Shown: one piece after another, positions 1 through 7,885 of the stretch | How the letters are laid out: each line of letters begins with the position of its first letter | Position numbering within the stretch: position 1 is the stretch's first letter | Origin: Bacteriovoracaceae bacterium UBA4097 | GTDB taxonomy: Bacteria; Bdellovibrionota; Bacteriovoracia; Bacteriovoracales; Bacteriovoracaceae | Assembly: GCA_002381765.1 (NCBI GenBank) | Contig: DFXX01000057.1 | Coordinates: 21,186-63,655, forward strand | Direction of reading: 5' to 3' | DNA length: 42,470 nt | Notes under the pieces: model-generated | What the model was told of the DNA's origin: nothing | What the model saw: the letters and a program-made list of their open reading frames with translations, nothing else | The model's database searches: none | Program-made: the position numbers and the translations under genes

Positions 1-120
1 AATGTTAGAAAGTTAACTCATCTCTCGCAATGTAAGAATTTGTAAGACACATTAGGTTGATTGTTAAATCTGACTTAAAAACTTCTTTCAAAATTTAAAT
101 CTTACATTTTACTTACTTCT

Positions 121-519
121 TTGAGTCACTATAATCCCCATATGCATAAAGAACTCTCTTACTCAACGCCGGAAGGCTATACCGTCTTCACCAGTCAGTT
201 TCTCAAAAACCGAGGAACCTGCTGCAAGTCGGCCTGCTTGCATTGTCCCTTTGGCTATACCTTAAAGAAGTGTGGACTTCAGTTTCAGGATGTAGGGGAA
301 GCCGATACTCCAGCGGTGGAGGCCCTTCTGCTTGAGGCAGGGGTCGACTTAGATTGGCGCGCCTTCTTACCGGAGAATATAAAATTCGTGGTTATCAAAG
401 AGCAGGTCTGTGGCTTCATCTTAAAAAATCATATAGTTATTAAGCATCTTGTCTTAAGGCCCTATTTTCAGCATCAAGGCCTAAGTAAAGAAATGGTCGA
501 AAGTTACTACTTTATCTAA
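121..519 (+). CDS. DUF5522-type Cys-motif protein fused to a partial GNAT-like domain
   Basis: A 132-residue protein. Residues 14-45 (YSTPEGYTVFTSQFLKNRG, then TCCKSACLHCPFGY) match the small DUF5522 family, whose conserved pattern is an EGY-fT-yh--RG stretch followed by CC---C-hCP; the four cysteines look metal-binding. The rest resembles a short acetyltransferase (GNAT) half: 'VLRPYFQHQGLSKEMVE' is like GNAT motif A (V-P-yq--GlGk-L), but the protein ends there, before the usual later strands. The start is uncertain: TTG at 121 has no clear Shine-Dalgarno, and an in-frame ATG lies at 142. The first 120 bases hold AT-rich sequence with TGTAAG/CTTACA half repeats and no gene I can support. Function unknown; the GNAT assignment is weak. 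Confidence 0.6.
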   Translation: MSHYNPHMHKELSYSTPEGYTVFTSQFLKNRGTCCKSACLHCPFGYTLKKCGLQFQDVGEADTPAVEALLLEAGVDLDWRAFLPENIKFVVIKEQVCGFILKNHIVIKHLVLRPYFQHQGLSKEMVESYYFI

Positions 520-589
520 ATTCCAGGCTTAATCTTAAGAATTACTCAAGAAATACCGATGGGTATCCTGTAAAGGAAATGCCAGGTTC

Positions 590-3500
590 ATGCTTAAGTT
601 TATGCTGTTATTTATACTGCTTGTGGAAACCAGTCTCCTGGTGAGGGCCCAAACAGTTTCAACTTTTCATAGCAATCTTCTTTTTGTTAAGCCGGTAGTA
701 ATGACTAGTTCCTCTCCCGCAAATCTCGCAGGAGTTTGTGACGAGGCCGTGCAACATGCCAAGAGTTCCGCTCTTCATCCTCCCTATCAATTTTCATCTT
801 CTGGACCTTATAGAAATATCAATTGGGTTAAGCTTCAAGACCCCATTAAAGATGCTATCGAAAGTGGTGAATCCAATGAGATGCTAAAACGCATCTGCAT
901 CGATAATATTGAAGAGCAGTTTGGTGAGAGTTTAGCAGAGGCGAGTTTTATTAATTCTGCTAAGAAGCAAGTACAAGGGATGCATTCCCCCTTAGTTATA
1001 GCGCCCAATACAATTCAGCAGTCAGTGATGAATTGTCAGGAGGTTGCAGAAGAATGTAAAAATGGCTTTCCGCTACTTAAAGATTTTTATAACTTCACAA
1101 CTTCTTATCTCCGATACAATAAAACATCTTCTCAAATGAGTCTGTCTTCGGCTACTGCTATTGATCCCTTGGCTTTTCTCAATCCACCTAAGTCTCAAAC
1201 TCTCGCTAGTCCTGAGTCTTCTGTCTTTAAAGAAAAGTGTAACTGTATTCAGCAGCAGCTAGAAGAAGATTATAAAGACTTTAAGACGCTTAGCCTGAAA
1301 GAAAATTTAAACTCTGAAAGAGATAAGGTTAACAAGAAAATTCTGGAAGCTTTTGGTAAGAAGTTTCTTAATGAGTATGCTTCCAATATGGAGGATATGA
1401 GTTTCTTTCTAGAGCGAACTGCTGGCATGTTTGGTAATGAGGCTCAGAAGGAAAATGCAAAAAAACTTCAATGTAATCATGCCAAAGAGTATCAAGATGC
1501 CGTTGCTAACAAATGTGGTAATAAAGATAAAAATGAAATTGAAGCGAGGATGAATCTCTTTCTGACTTCACTTGACTCTGATAAGAATCAGAGAAGCCTA
1601 GAGGAAAGATTCAGGATGATCGATGAGGATGTCCTGCAAATTACCCGGGATGGAAAGTCTCTTACTCGAACTCAGTTTAATGAGTTGAGGCACGGCTTCT
1701 CTCGGAATCCTCAGGTGAAACTGAGTGAAAATCTGGTTTCAGAAATTTTTACAAATGAGAAGTATAATAAAATTTTAAGTCAAATGTTGGATTCAGGTAA
1801 AACTCCTCTTGAAGCAATGGTCTTAACCCTGGTTAACATTAAGGGAAGTAATGAAGAAGCTTTTAAGAAGGATTTTCTATCTAAGAAAATGATGGGAAGA
1901 GAGCAATTAGAGGCTTTTAAAAAGTCTGGTGAAGATCCGATATCGTTTTTCCAGGATAAACTGACTTATACGATAGGTGTTCATCCTGGATTCTCTTTAG
2001 CTTTATCCAATGAAAGTATCTTCAGAAAACTGCGGGATAAAGTTGGTTCTAATAAAAGAAAAGATGTAGTCGAATTGCTTGAGAAAAATAACGAAATTCT
2101 CCCTTCTCATCTTGGGGAGCGATGCCAGAAATTGATATCTCAATTTGCAGAAGCTGCTTGCACTCCTTCGGATGAATTGATTGGAAAGCTTGATCATAAT
2201 AATTTGGAAGCAATTTTAAAGGAAGTTCAAGAAGAGGGGAAAGAAACCGATCCTAGACTTCACTCTCTCCTACTTTGTAAATCGACAGGGAAATCAACTG
2301 GTGATTCAGTTTTCAAAGAGTTGGATATAAAGGGCAGGAGTCGTACTGCTCACTCAGATTATTGGGAGCGAAAGACCTTGCCTCCAGAAGAGCAGAAGAA
2401 TGCCTTCTCGGTAGCACATAAGGCCTTAAGTCAGGATAAGTCTCCCATCAAAAAAACTTTTTCTAAAGCTGCTGGCCTGTCGAAAGAGTGGAAAGAATCT
2501 GTTTCAAGTAGAGGGGTAGCCTCCCAAGATGTCTTTAAGAATGCGGAGAGATTGGGAAAAACAGTAAGTTTTGATCAGTCTGGTAATAAATCCATTAAAC
2601 CAGAACACAGAGTCTCTGAAAGTTCTACTAGTGAAGTTGTCGCTACACCCCATTCATCAGCTGAAGGAAGCTTTAGAGAGTCATCGGTGGCAAGTATTCC
2701 ACAAAGCACCCCTGTCCTCCCTAGTATGGCCCAGGCAGCTACTAAACCGTCTGTTCAGAATGAGCTTTCTAATTTCTTAACTCGTGATTCAAATCGGGAA
2801 GAAGTAAGAAAGCACTTAGCGAATATGGATGAGAGGTCCATGAGTGAATTGAACCGCATCAGAGAGGAGAGTTTAAGAGATCAGGAAAAACTTTTAGAGC
2901 TTTCAAGTAAGAATGAGGAGCTAAAGCTTAAAGCTCTTCAGAAGAAAGTCCAGGAATTGATGGACAGAAAGAATGCAATCGAAAGACCAGTCATTGCTAC
3001 AAAAACTGAATCAAAAGTTGAAAAAGAAGACATCGAAAACGCAAGAAATGCATTACCTGTTTTATCTAAGACTTCTCGTCAATCCTCGACACCAGAGCAT
3101 GCTCCGACCGCCATGGCCAGACTATCAGGAACGAGCGGCACTCAAGGAGCAAGTCTTAATTCCGCTCGATCAAAGAGTACCACTCATAATGCAATAAGAA
3201 CCGACCCCCCCCCCGTCAATACCAAGACTGGAGCAATCATCATAGAGTCTTCCACTATCAAAAAGAATTCAGCAGACTCTCAGGATCTTGGACAAGAAGT
3301 TATCAGCTATTTAAAAAATTCAAAAGCGGACCTCTCTATTCTTCAACAGATTAAAGAGAGAGGAATGATCTATAAGTTCAAAGCAATAGAAAATGGAGCA
3401 GTTATCGAGCAAGAAGTACTCGTTACATTCGATAAACTCACGCCTGAAGCAAAAGAGTTTATCGAAGAGAGAATTGCTGATAGCCAAAAGCGAGACCTGA

Positions 3501-3592
3501 ATGAGCTCAATGCCCAGATTGCAATCGTTCAAAGAGAACATTCTTTCCAGGCATTAAAGCTCATCATAGGAGAACAGTTACAGAAAAAATAA
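590..3592 (+). CDS. Large secreted coiled-coil protein, unknown function
   Basis: A 1000-residue protein I do not recognise. It begins with a signal peptide (hydrophobic residues 3-19, likely cleavage after VRAQ or nearby), so it is exported. Residues 45-300 contain scattered cysteines in local pairs (for example NCQEVAEEC and EKCNCIQQQ), suggesting disulfide-bonded helical regions. Residues 300-560 are helical and charged. Residues 580-760 are Ser/Thr/Pro-rich and low in complexity. Residues 770-830 form a strong coiled coil rich in K/E/L. A second low-complexity part (830-900) leads to a C-terminal charged helical domain. An AAGGAA Shine-Dalgarno lies 10 nt before the ATG. The stop sits 2 nt from the end of a convergent small gene. 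A run of ten C occurs at codons 872-875. Confidence 0.8.
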   Translation: MLKFMLLFILLVETSLLVRAQTVSTFHSNLLFVKPVVMTSSSPANLAGVCDEAVQHAKSSALHPPYQFSSSGPYRNINWVKLQDPIKDAIESGESNEMLKRICIDNIEEQFGESLAEASFINSAKKQVQGMHSPLVIAPNTIQQSVMNCQEVAEECKNGFPLLKDFYNFTTSYLRYNKTSSQMSLSSATAIDPLAFLNPPKSQTLASPESSVFKEKCNCIQQQLEEDYKDFKTLSLKENLNSERDKVNKKILEAFGKKFLNEYASNMEDMSFFLERTAGMFGNEAQKENAKKLQCNHAKEYQDAVANKCGNKDKNEIEARMNLFLTSLDSDKNQRSLEERFRMIDEDVLQITRDGKSLTRTQFNELRHGFSRNPQVKLSENLVSEIFTNEKYNKILSQMLDSGKTPLEAMVLTLVNIKGSNEEAFKKDFLSKKMMGREQLEAFKKSGEDPISFFQDKLTYTIGVHPGFSLALSNESIFRKLRDKVGSNKRKDVVELLEKNNEILPSHLGERCQKLISQFAEAACTPSDELIGKLDHNNLEAILKEVQEEGKETDPRLHSLLLCKSTGKSTGDSVFKELDIKGRSRTAHSDYWERKTLPPEEQKNAFSVAHKALSQDKSPIKKTFSKAAGLSKEWKESVSSRGVASQDVFKNAERLGKTVSFDQSGNKSIKPEHRVSESSTSEVVATPHSSAEGSFRESSVASIPQSTPVLPSMAQAATKPSVQNELSNFLTRDSNREEVRKHLANMDERSMSELNRIREESLRDQEKLLELSSKNEELKLKALQKKVQELMDRKNAIERPVIATKTESKVEKEDIENARNALPVLSKTSRQSSTPEHAPTAMARLSGTSGTQGASLNSARSKSTTHNAIRTDPPPVNTKTGAIIIESSTIKKNSADSQDLGQEVISYLKNSKADLSILQQIKERGMIYKFKAIENGAVIEQEVLVTFDKLTPEAKEFIEERIADSQKRDLNELNAQIAIVQREHSFQALKLIIGEQLQKK
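3205..3214 (+). repeat. C10 homopolymer inside the coding sequence
   Basis: Ten consecutive C residues encode the end of Asp872 and Pro873-875 of the secreted coiled-coil protein. No other G/C homopolymer of this length was seen in the window. Tracts of this size are prone to slipped-strand errors, and a one-base change would cut off roughly the last 125 residues. Confidence 0.9.
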
Positions 3593-3594
3593 GC

Positions 3595-3684
3595 CTAAAA
3601 TACTCCAATCAAGCTAAAGATAATAAAGCTACCTATCAGTAGAAGAAAAGATTTACTAATCCAAAGATCATTTTCCGAAACCAT
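3595..3684 (-). CDS. 29-residue single-pass membrane peptide
   Basis: A short gene of 29 codons: MVSENDLWISKS, then a hydrophobic stretch (residues 13-29, Leu/Ile/Phe/Gly-rich) ending in GVF and a TAG stop. A strong Shine-Dalgarno (GGAGG, plus-strand CCTCC at 3692-3696) lies 7 nt before the ATG. The stop is 2 nt from the stop of the convergent large secreted-protein gene, the tight spacing seen at every convergent junction in this window. The layout (polar N-terminus, one helix at the C-terminus) is typical of small membrane regulators or small respiratory-complex subunits, but nothing here identifies the partner. The region 3685-3790 upstream holds no other gene I can support. Confidence 0.55.
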   Translation of the reverse strand: MVSENDLWISKSFLLLIGSFIIFSLIGVF

Positions 3685-3790
3685 ATAAATACCTCCGGTT
3701 TTTTTATAAAAGTACACATGCCTTTCCGAGCTCGCTTCATTCGGGCAGAGAGTAAGATCTTGTGTGCTTAGTAAGTATTAAGAGAGAAAC

Positions 3791-3982
3791 TTAGTGCAGA
3801 AAGTATTTCTCGAAAATATCAATATCACCGTCAACGGCCGTCAGGACTTCTATAAGATCCCACGCCATTTCTGAGGCGAGGTTGGGATCAATAGAGTAAC
3901 GGTCTATAAGTTCACATTTAATTCTCGCAAAAATTTCTACATCGCTTAACTGATTCTGTGGTGTGCGTGCGTGTGCCAGCAT
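3791..3982 (-). CDS. Small acidic protein, unknown function
   Basis: A 63-residue, mainly helical acidic protein without a signal peptide or Cys motif; it ends in 'DGDIDIFEKYFLH'. The start is well supported: AAGGAGG (plus-strand 3989-3995) lies 6 nt before the ATG. It follows lexA on the same strand with a gap of about 60 nt and could be co-transcribed with it. I do not recognise the family. Confidence 0.65.
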   Translation of the reverse strand: MLAHARTPQNQLSDVEIFARIKCELIDRYSIDPNLASEMAWDLIEVLTAVDGDIDIFEKYFLH

Positions 3983-4041
3983 AAACGTCCTCCTTGACGA
4001 ATATAGGTGCTCTCATTTGTTGTGTTGGGACAGAATGGTAA

Positions 4042-4635
4042 CTAGTAAGTCCTTAGAAGACCTACGAGTAGGCCTCTTATCTCGCATTCCTTGTCTTTTA
4101 CAATGATGGGTTTCATTGTTTTATTAGCAGGATGAAGTTCAATTTGCTTCGAGCGTTTGAAGTATTTTTTGAGAGTTGTTTCATTATCAACAACGGCAAC
4201 AACAATTTGACCATTATCAGCTTGGTTCTGATGCTTGATGATAGCGACATCGCCGCTAAGGATTCCTTCATCTATCATAGATTCTCCCTTAACTTTTAAG
4301 GCATAGTACTTACCTCGGCCAAGCATATGAGTTGGTACGCTGATCATATCTGTGTTTTCGATGGCCTCAATAGGAACACCGGCAGCAATAGAGCCTAAAA
4401 GAGGAATCTCTTCAGTATTTTGTTGTACGGTTGAAGGCATAAGGCCCCTCACTGAATGAGAATCGTTTACGAGGTAGCCACCATTTGTGAGATATTTGAT
4501 ATAGTCTTGAACAGAGCCTAATGATTTAAAGCCAAAATGTTCTTGGATCTCTTTTTGAGTTGGAGAAAATTCATTTTCACGAACGTACTCTGTGATGTAG
4601 TCCAAAACTTCTTTTTGCTTCTTAGTCAGTGCCAT
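4042..4635 (-). CDS. lexA: LexA repressor, SOS regulator
   Basis: A 197-residue LexA. Residues 1-65 form the winged helix-turn-helix (MALTKKQKEVLDYI, FSPTQKEIQEHFG, RGL). The autocleavage site is Ala85-Gly86 (IAAGVP), followed by the peptidase domain with nucleophile Ser119 (KGESMID) and general base Lys156 (TTLKKYF), essentially the E. coli numbering. It represses DNA-damage genes until RecA filaments trigger self-cleavage. I chose the ATG at 4635 because GGAGG lies 7 nt upstream; the open frame runs 25 codons further but without a ribosome site and through the likely promoter. It lies 118 nt downstream of greB, so it probably has its own promoter. Confidence 0.96.
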   Translation of the reverse strand: MALTKKQKEVLDYITEYVRENEFSPTQKEIQEHFGFKSLGSVQDYIKYLTNGGYLVNDSHSVRGLMPSTVQQNTEEIPLLGSIAAGVPIEAIENTDMISVPTHMLGRGKYYALKVKGESMIDEGILSGDVAIIKHQNQADNGQIVVAVVDNETTLKKYFKRSKQIELHPANKTMKPIIVKDKECEIRGLLVGLLRTY

Positions 4636-4671
4636 CTGAGTCCTCCGTATCGTTTCCGTATCTAGAACCAG

Positions 4672-4710
4672 TTTATGCGTAAATTTTCCGTATTTCAACA
4701 AAAATGTCAA
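4672..4710 (-). promoter_or_regulatory. Putative lexA promoter and operator region
   Basis: On the minus strand a perfect -35 hexamer TTGACA (4705-4710) lies about 75 nt before the lexA ATG; the -10 is not clear. Between it and the gene is an inverted repeat TTTACGCATAAA (4672-4683). It resembles, imperfectly, the TTAC-N3-GTAA operator reported for Bdellovibrio LexA. The element ATACGGAAA also occurs twice between 4640 and 4700. Autoregulation is expected for LexA; which element is the operator is a guess. Confidence 0.35.
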
Positions 4711-4753
4711 AAAAAGATTTTGTTTTAGGGACAGATGTGGGGGCTGATTCTAC

Positions 4754-5236
4754 TTAGATAATGGTTCTATAAATGATTTCAAGGATCTCAAAGCTTTTTT
4801 CACCAGAGGGGACTCGAAATTGGACTTCGTCGCCTGCTTTTTTTCCTAATAGCGCTTTTCCGATTGGGGACTGCCAGCTAATTTTCCCGCTCTCAGTATC
4901 AACCTCATCGACTCCGACGATAGAGAAAGTTCTGGTTTCTCCATCCTCGTCAGAGACTTCAACGGTAGCTCCAAATTGCACCTGATCAGACTTCATTTTC
5001 TCTGGATCAATAACTTGAGCAGCCTCCAGTCTCTTGGAGAGAAATCTTGCTCTTCTATCAATCTCTCTTAGCCGGCGCTTACCATATAGGTAGTCTGCAT
5101 TTTCTGAGCGATCACCATTACTCGCAGCCCACTGGACTAGCTTTGTGACTTCTGGCCTTTCTACTTTCATGAGTTGATTTAATTCATCCAGAAGTTTTTG
5201 ATGTCCTTGAGGAGTTATATAGTTCTTCCGTTCCAT
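4754..5236 (-). CDS. greB: Transcript cleavage factor GreB
   Basis: A 160-residue Gre factor. The N-terminal coiled coil (1-75) carries the acidic tip signature SNGDRSENADYLYGKRRL with Asp42 and Glu45, and the RLREIDRRARFL helix is diagnostic of GreB over GreA. The C-terminal FKBP-like domain (80-160) contains the SPIGKALLGKKAGDEV loop. It binds the RNA polymerase secondary channel and stimulates cleavage of backtracked RNA. It starts 1 nt after the stop of the preceding small membrane-protein gene, so it is translated from the same operon. The length is normal. Confidence 0.95.
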   Translation of the reverse strand: MERKNYITPQGHQKLLDELNQLMKVERPEVTKLVQWAASNGDRSENADYLYGKRRLREIDRRARFLSKRLEAAQVIDPEKMKSDQVQFGATVEVSDEDGETRTFSIVGVDEVDTESGKISWQSPIGKALLGKKAGDEVQFRVPSGEKSFEILEIIYRTII

Positions 5237-5237
5237 T

Positions 5238-5570
5238 TTATTGTTCCAGCTCTTCGAGGCCTTCTTCGATAACGGCTTTCAATTCAGGGGAGCAATCAGG
5301 TGACTGAGAGAACTTTTTAAGCAGTGCTTTGGGGGGAGTGCTGGTTCTGTTGTGAAGATAGTCATCAAGAGATTCAATAATAACATCCAGTTCCACATGT
5401 GAGGATTCGCCTCTCTCTGTCACGCAAGAGTGAAGAATATAGCCAGCTATGATAGGACCTTTATTTTCTTCATAATCCATTATCTTCTTACGTTGGTAGA
5501 AGTAATACAGGACACCAAGTAGTGTAAAAAAAGCGATTTCTACCAGAAAGGTGCCTAAAAAATTATTCAT
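5238..5570 (-). CDS. Small membrane-anchored protein, unknown
   Basis: A 110-residue protein with one N-terminal transmembrane helix (about residues 4-25, FLVEIAFFTLLGVLYYFY) followed by a basic stop-transfer YQRKK and a polar C-terminal domain with no motif I recognise. It overlaps the 3' end of the MBOAT gene by 8 nt and ends 1 nt before greB, so it is the middle member of a tight operon. An AGGA ribosome site lies 8 nt before the ATG. Confidence 0.75.
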   Translation of the reverse strand: MNNFLGTFLVEIAFFTLLGVLYYFYQRKKIMDYEENKGPIIAGYILHSCVTERGESSHVELDVIIESLDDYLHNRTSTPPKALLKKFSQSPDCSPELKAVIEEGLEELEQ

Positions 5571-6387
5571 AATTCAATCCTAAGAAAGTTAGCAAGGGCC
5601 TATTGATAAAAAGTGGCGATGGGCCCACGACCATTATCCAGAGAAATATTCTTCTGAGGTAAGAATGTTGTCTTTTAAAATAACTTTTATCAAGCCAAAT
5701 TCCAACTGCTTGTATAAGAAAGTAGGCCATCATAGTCCCGAAGTAACTTTTTTTGAAGATGATCCAATAAGGTAAATTAATCATGATCTCGTGGAATAGG
5801 CCCGAAATGATGAAGGTTATTATCATTCTTTGAGGAGGAGTGCTTTGAATGAAACAACGGCTAAGATCTTTAAGCCAGTCCTGTACCCAACGATTCCATC
5901 TCCTTCCCCAAAAGTGACTTAGTGATTTGGAGCTTAAGGGGAAATTATGTATTTGAAATTTTCCCGGTCCTGACCAAAGATAAAAGACTTCTCCTGTGGC
6001 CCCCATCGCTTCAGTAAGAAAATAAACGGCAGGTGCTATGAGCAAAGTCTTCCAGTAATTAAGGGGGAGCAAGTAGGTGTATGACAAATAAAGCCAGCTA
6101 ATGAGCAGTATTCCAAAAATACCGAGTCTCTTAAAACTTGAAGAAGGGAGAGAAAGGTTCGTATGTCTTAAAGTGCTGAGAGAAAGGTAAGGATGAAAAA
6201 AGACTTCTTTAAAAGACCTTCGACCATAGGCAGGTGTCACCCACCAACTTACTAACTTCATGATGAAGTAGCAGCTCATAAAGTTGAGAATAAAGACGAC
6301 TTTATAACTCAAGTACCCCCCTGTGGTGGATAGGTTCACTCTGATGTGAGTATAAGTTCTTAAAAACGTGTCGCAAAGAAAATTCAA
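5563..6387 (-). CDS. MBOAT / wax-synthase-type membrane O-acyltransferase
   Basis: A 274-residue polytopic membrane protein. 'SHFWGRRWNRWVQDW' (around 157-171) and 'SGLFHE' with His199 are the two hallmarks of the wax-synthase-like MBOAT family, which moves an acyl group onto a hydroxyl acceptor; His199 is the expected catalytic residue. Hydrophobic helices flank both motifs. The acceptor cannot be told from sequence; a lipid, alcohol or envelope glycan are all possible. The start is uncertain: TTG at 6387 gives the full frame with only a weak upstream purine stretch, and ATG codons at residues 38 and 43 are alternatives. It heads a minus-strand operon with a small membrane protein and greB. 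Confidence 0.8.
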   Translation of the reverse strand: MNFLCDTFLRTYTHIRVNLSTTGGYLSYKVVFILNFMSCYFIMKLVSWWVTPAYGRRSFKEVFFHPYLSLSTLRHTNLSLPSSSFKRLGIFGILLISWLYLSYTYLLPLNYWKTLLIAPAVYFLTEAMGATGEVFYLWSGPGKFQIHNFPLSSKSLSHFWGRRWNRWVQDWLKDLSRCFIQSTPPQRMIITFIISGLFHEIMINLPYWIIFKKSYFGTMMAYFLIQAVGIWLDKSYFKRQHSYLRRIFLWIMVVGPSPLFINRPLLTFLGLNYE

Positions 6388-6446
6388 TCTTATCTAACTC
6401 AAGACAGCATTCGACCGATAAGGACATTAGGATAGAGGAGTACCAA

Positions 6447-6689
6447 ATGTACCATGCAAAAAGCTTAAGAGATTTATTGAAGACAGTTCCTCTGACTGAG
6501 GACTTTTACTCTAATTTGGATCCTTTTCATCTGAACTTTATAGATATGTGTTTTAAAAGATCTCTAGATGAACAAATTGGACTTATGTCTGAAATTGAAT
6601 ATTCAAATTACATGCTTTTCTTAAAATACAAAGCCGACTTTGGCGAAGATTTCTATCCGGAAATGAAAACCATAAAAAAAGCTTCTTGA
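6447..6689 (+). CDS. Small soluble protein, unknown
   Basis: An 80-residue protein with no signal peptide, helical in character, with many aromatic residues. GAGGAG lies 7 nt before the ATG, strong support for translation. It lies divergent from the MBOAT operon (59 nt between starts) and 62 nt before the FAD oxidase gene. Family not recognised. Confidence 0.65.
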   Translation: MYHAKSLRDLLKTVPLTEDFYSNLDPFHLNFIDMCFKRSLDEQIGLMSEIEYSNYMLFLKYKADFGEDFYPEMKTIKKAS

Positions 6690-6715
6690 AGTTCTTCTAA
6701 GTCGTCACTTGCATG

Positions 6716-6743
6716 CCCTGATGGTATCATTTTAAAATCAGGG
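6716..6743 (+). promoter_or_regulatory. Inverted repeat covering the ribosome site of the FAD oxidase gene
   Basis: CCCTGAT (6716-6722) and ATCAGGG (6737-6743) form a perfect 7-bp stem with a 14-nt loop. The right arm contains the AGGGG ribosome site for the ATG at 6752. No T-run follows, so it does not look like a standard terminator; a translation-controlling hairpin is the more natural reading. Confidence 0.5.
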
Positions 6744-6751
6744 GTACTCCA

Positions 6752-7885
6752 ATGACTGCTTCTTTCTGGTCAAAGAATTTTATAAAATTTCATGATACCG
6801 ATGTCATAATTGTGGGGGCTGGTTTTGCTGGTCTTTCGACTGCTTTCTGGCTTACCCACTTCCAACCTGGCCTTCGCATTACTATCCTTGATCGACTTTC
6901 TCCTGGTGCTGGGGCCAGTGGGAGAAACGCTGGATTTCTTACCAAGGGAAGTTCTGCCTTCTATAAATCTTTATCGAGTAAGTGGGGAACTCAAGAGGCC
7001 CGGGAGCTTTTCGAATTTGCAGAAAGTTCCCTTAAAGAAACTCACGAGCATATTCTCACTAAGAGTTCCGGGCTTGATTTTGAAGTGACTCGATCCCTTA
7101 CATTATTAGAATGTGAAGACGTGCCACCTGGAGTTGGGCTTGATTTTAAATGGGTCAAGCAAGGAGAGCTTCCTTTTAAACTTCAAAAAAAATATGCAGG
7201 TGGATATCAAAGTGGACCAGAATATAAGATTAACCCTCGTGAGCTTTTAGCTCACCTAGAGCAAATTTTGTTAAAGAGAAAGGTCCGCTTTCAAAATAAT
7301 CTGTCGGCCTATCGGCTGGTCTCTGAGGGAGTACTTACCGAAGATTGTCTAATCAGGGGGAAGCAAGTCGTTCTGGCCTTAAACGGCTACTTTCCGCAAT
7401 TTCATCCAGCATTTAAAAAGATAGTTACTCCTCGAAGGGCCCAAATGCTTGCTGTTCAATTAGATGAGCCATTGGATTGTCCTGATCTTTATTACCATCC
7501 AGATGAACGAGTTTATTGGAGAATGCTAAAAGGCAATATCCTGCTCATAGGAGGAAAACGCTTAGTCGATACCGAAGGAGAGATGGGAGACTTTGAGAAA
7601 GTCACTCCCATTATTCAGGATGCTCTTGAAGAATTTCTTCACAGTAATCTCAAATTAAAATTTCAAGTCGTTCATAGATGGTCTGGTATTATGGGCTTTA
7701 CAGAAGAAGAACTTCCCTTTGTTACTAAAGCTAGTGCACCACTGGATGCATTTGCTATTGGTGGATTCAGTGGCCACGGGATGGGTTTAGGATTTCGATC
7801 AGGCAAAGAGATGGCGCAATTAATGATTGGGGAATTGCAGGAATCACTTTTTACAAAAATCAAAAGTGTTAAAATAGATATATGA
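6752..7885 (+). CDS. FAD-dependent amino-acid oxidase family (DAO/DadA-like)
   Basis: A 377-residue flavoenzyme. The N-terminal dinucleotide site is DVIIVGAGFAGLSTAFWL (GxGxxG at 22-27), followed by the family motif GAGASGRNAGF at about 51-61, which is typical of glycine/D-amino-acid oxidases. The C-terminus holds the second FAD contact 'FAIGGFSGHGMGLGFRSGKEMA'. It probably oxidises a secondary or D-amino acid in the cytoplasm; no signal peptide is seen. Its last bases overlap the next gene's ATG (ATGA), so oxidase and binding protein are translationally coupled. The exact substrate is unknown. Confidence 0.85.
   Translation: MTASFWSKNFIKFHDTDVIIVGAGFAGLSTAFWLTHFQPGLRITILDRLSPGAGASGRNAGFLTKGSSAFYKSLSSKWGTQEARELFEFAESSLKETHEHILTKSSGLDFEVTRSLTLLECEDVPPGVGLDFKWVKQGELPFKLQKKYAGGYQSGPEYKINPRELLAHLEQILLKRKVRFQNNLSAYRLVSEGVLTEDCLIRGKQVVLALNGYFPQFHPAFKKIVTPRRAQMLAVQLDEPLDCPDLYYHPDERVYWRMLKGNILLIGGKRLVDTEGEMGDFEKVTPIIQDALEEFLHSNLKLKFQVVHRWSGIMGFTEEELPFVTKASAPLDAFAIGGFSGHGMGLGFRSGKEMAQLMIGELQESLFTKIKSVKIDI

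Noticed and set aside
2973..3197. Plus-frame open frame overlapping the large secreted protein
   Set aside because: It is an out-of-frame shadow; its composition mirrors the low-complexity region of the real gene.
3715..3775. Possible small RNA or terminator hairpin (GCTCG...CGGGC)
   Set aside because: Stem of only 5 pairs with one G-T, no T-run in the right place; not enough to call.
3958..3976. GTGTGCGTGCGTGTG dinucleotide-like repeat
   Set aside because: It is short and within the coding sequence of the small acidic protein; no sign of a larger tandem array.
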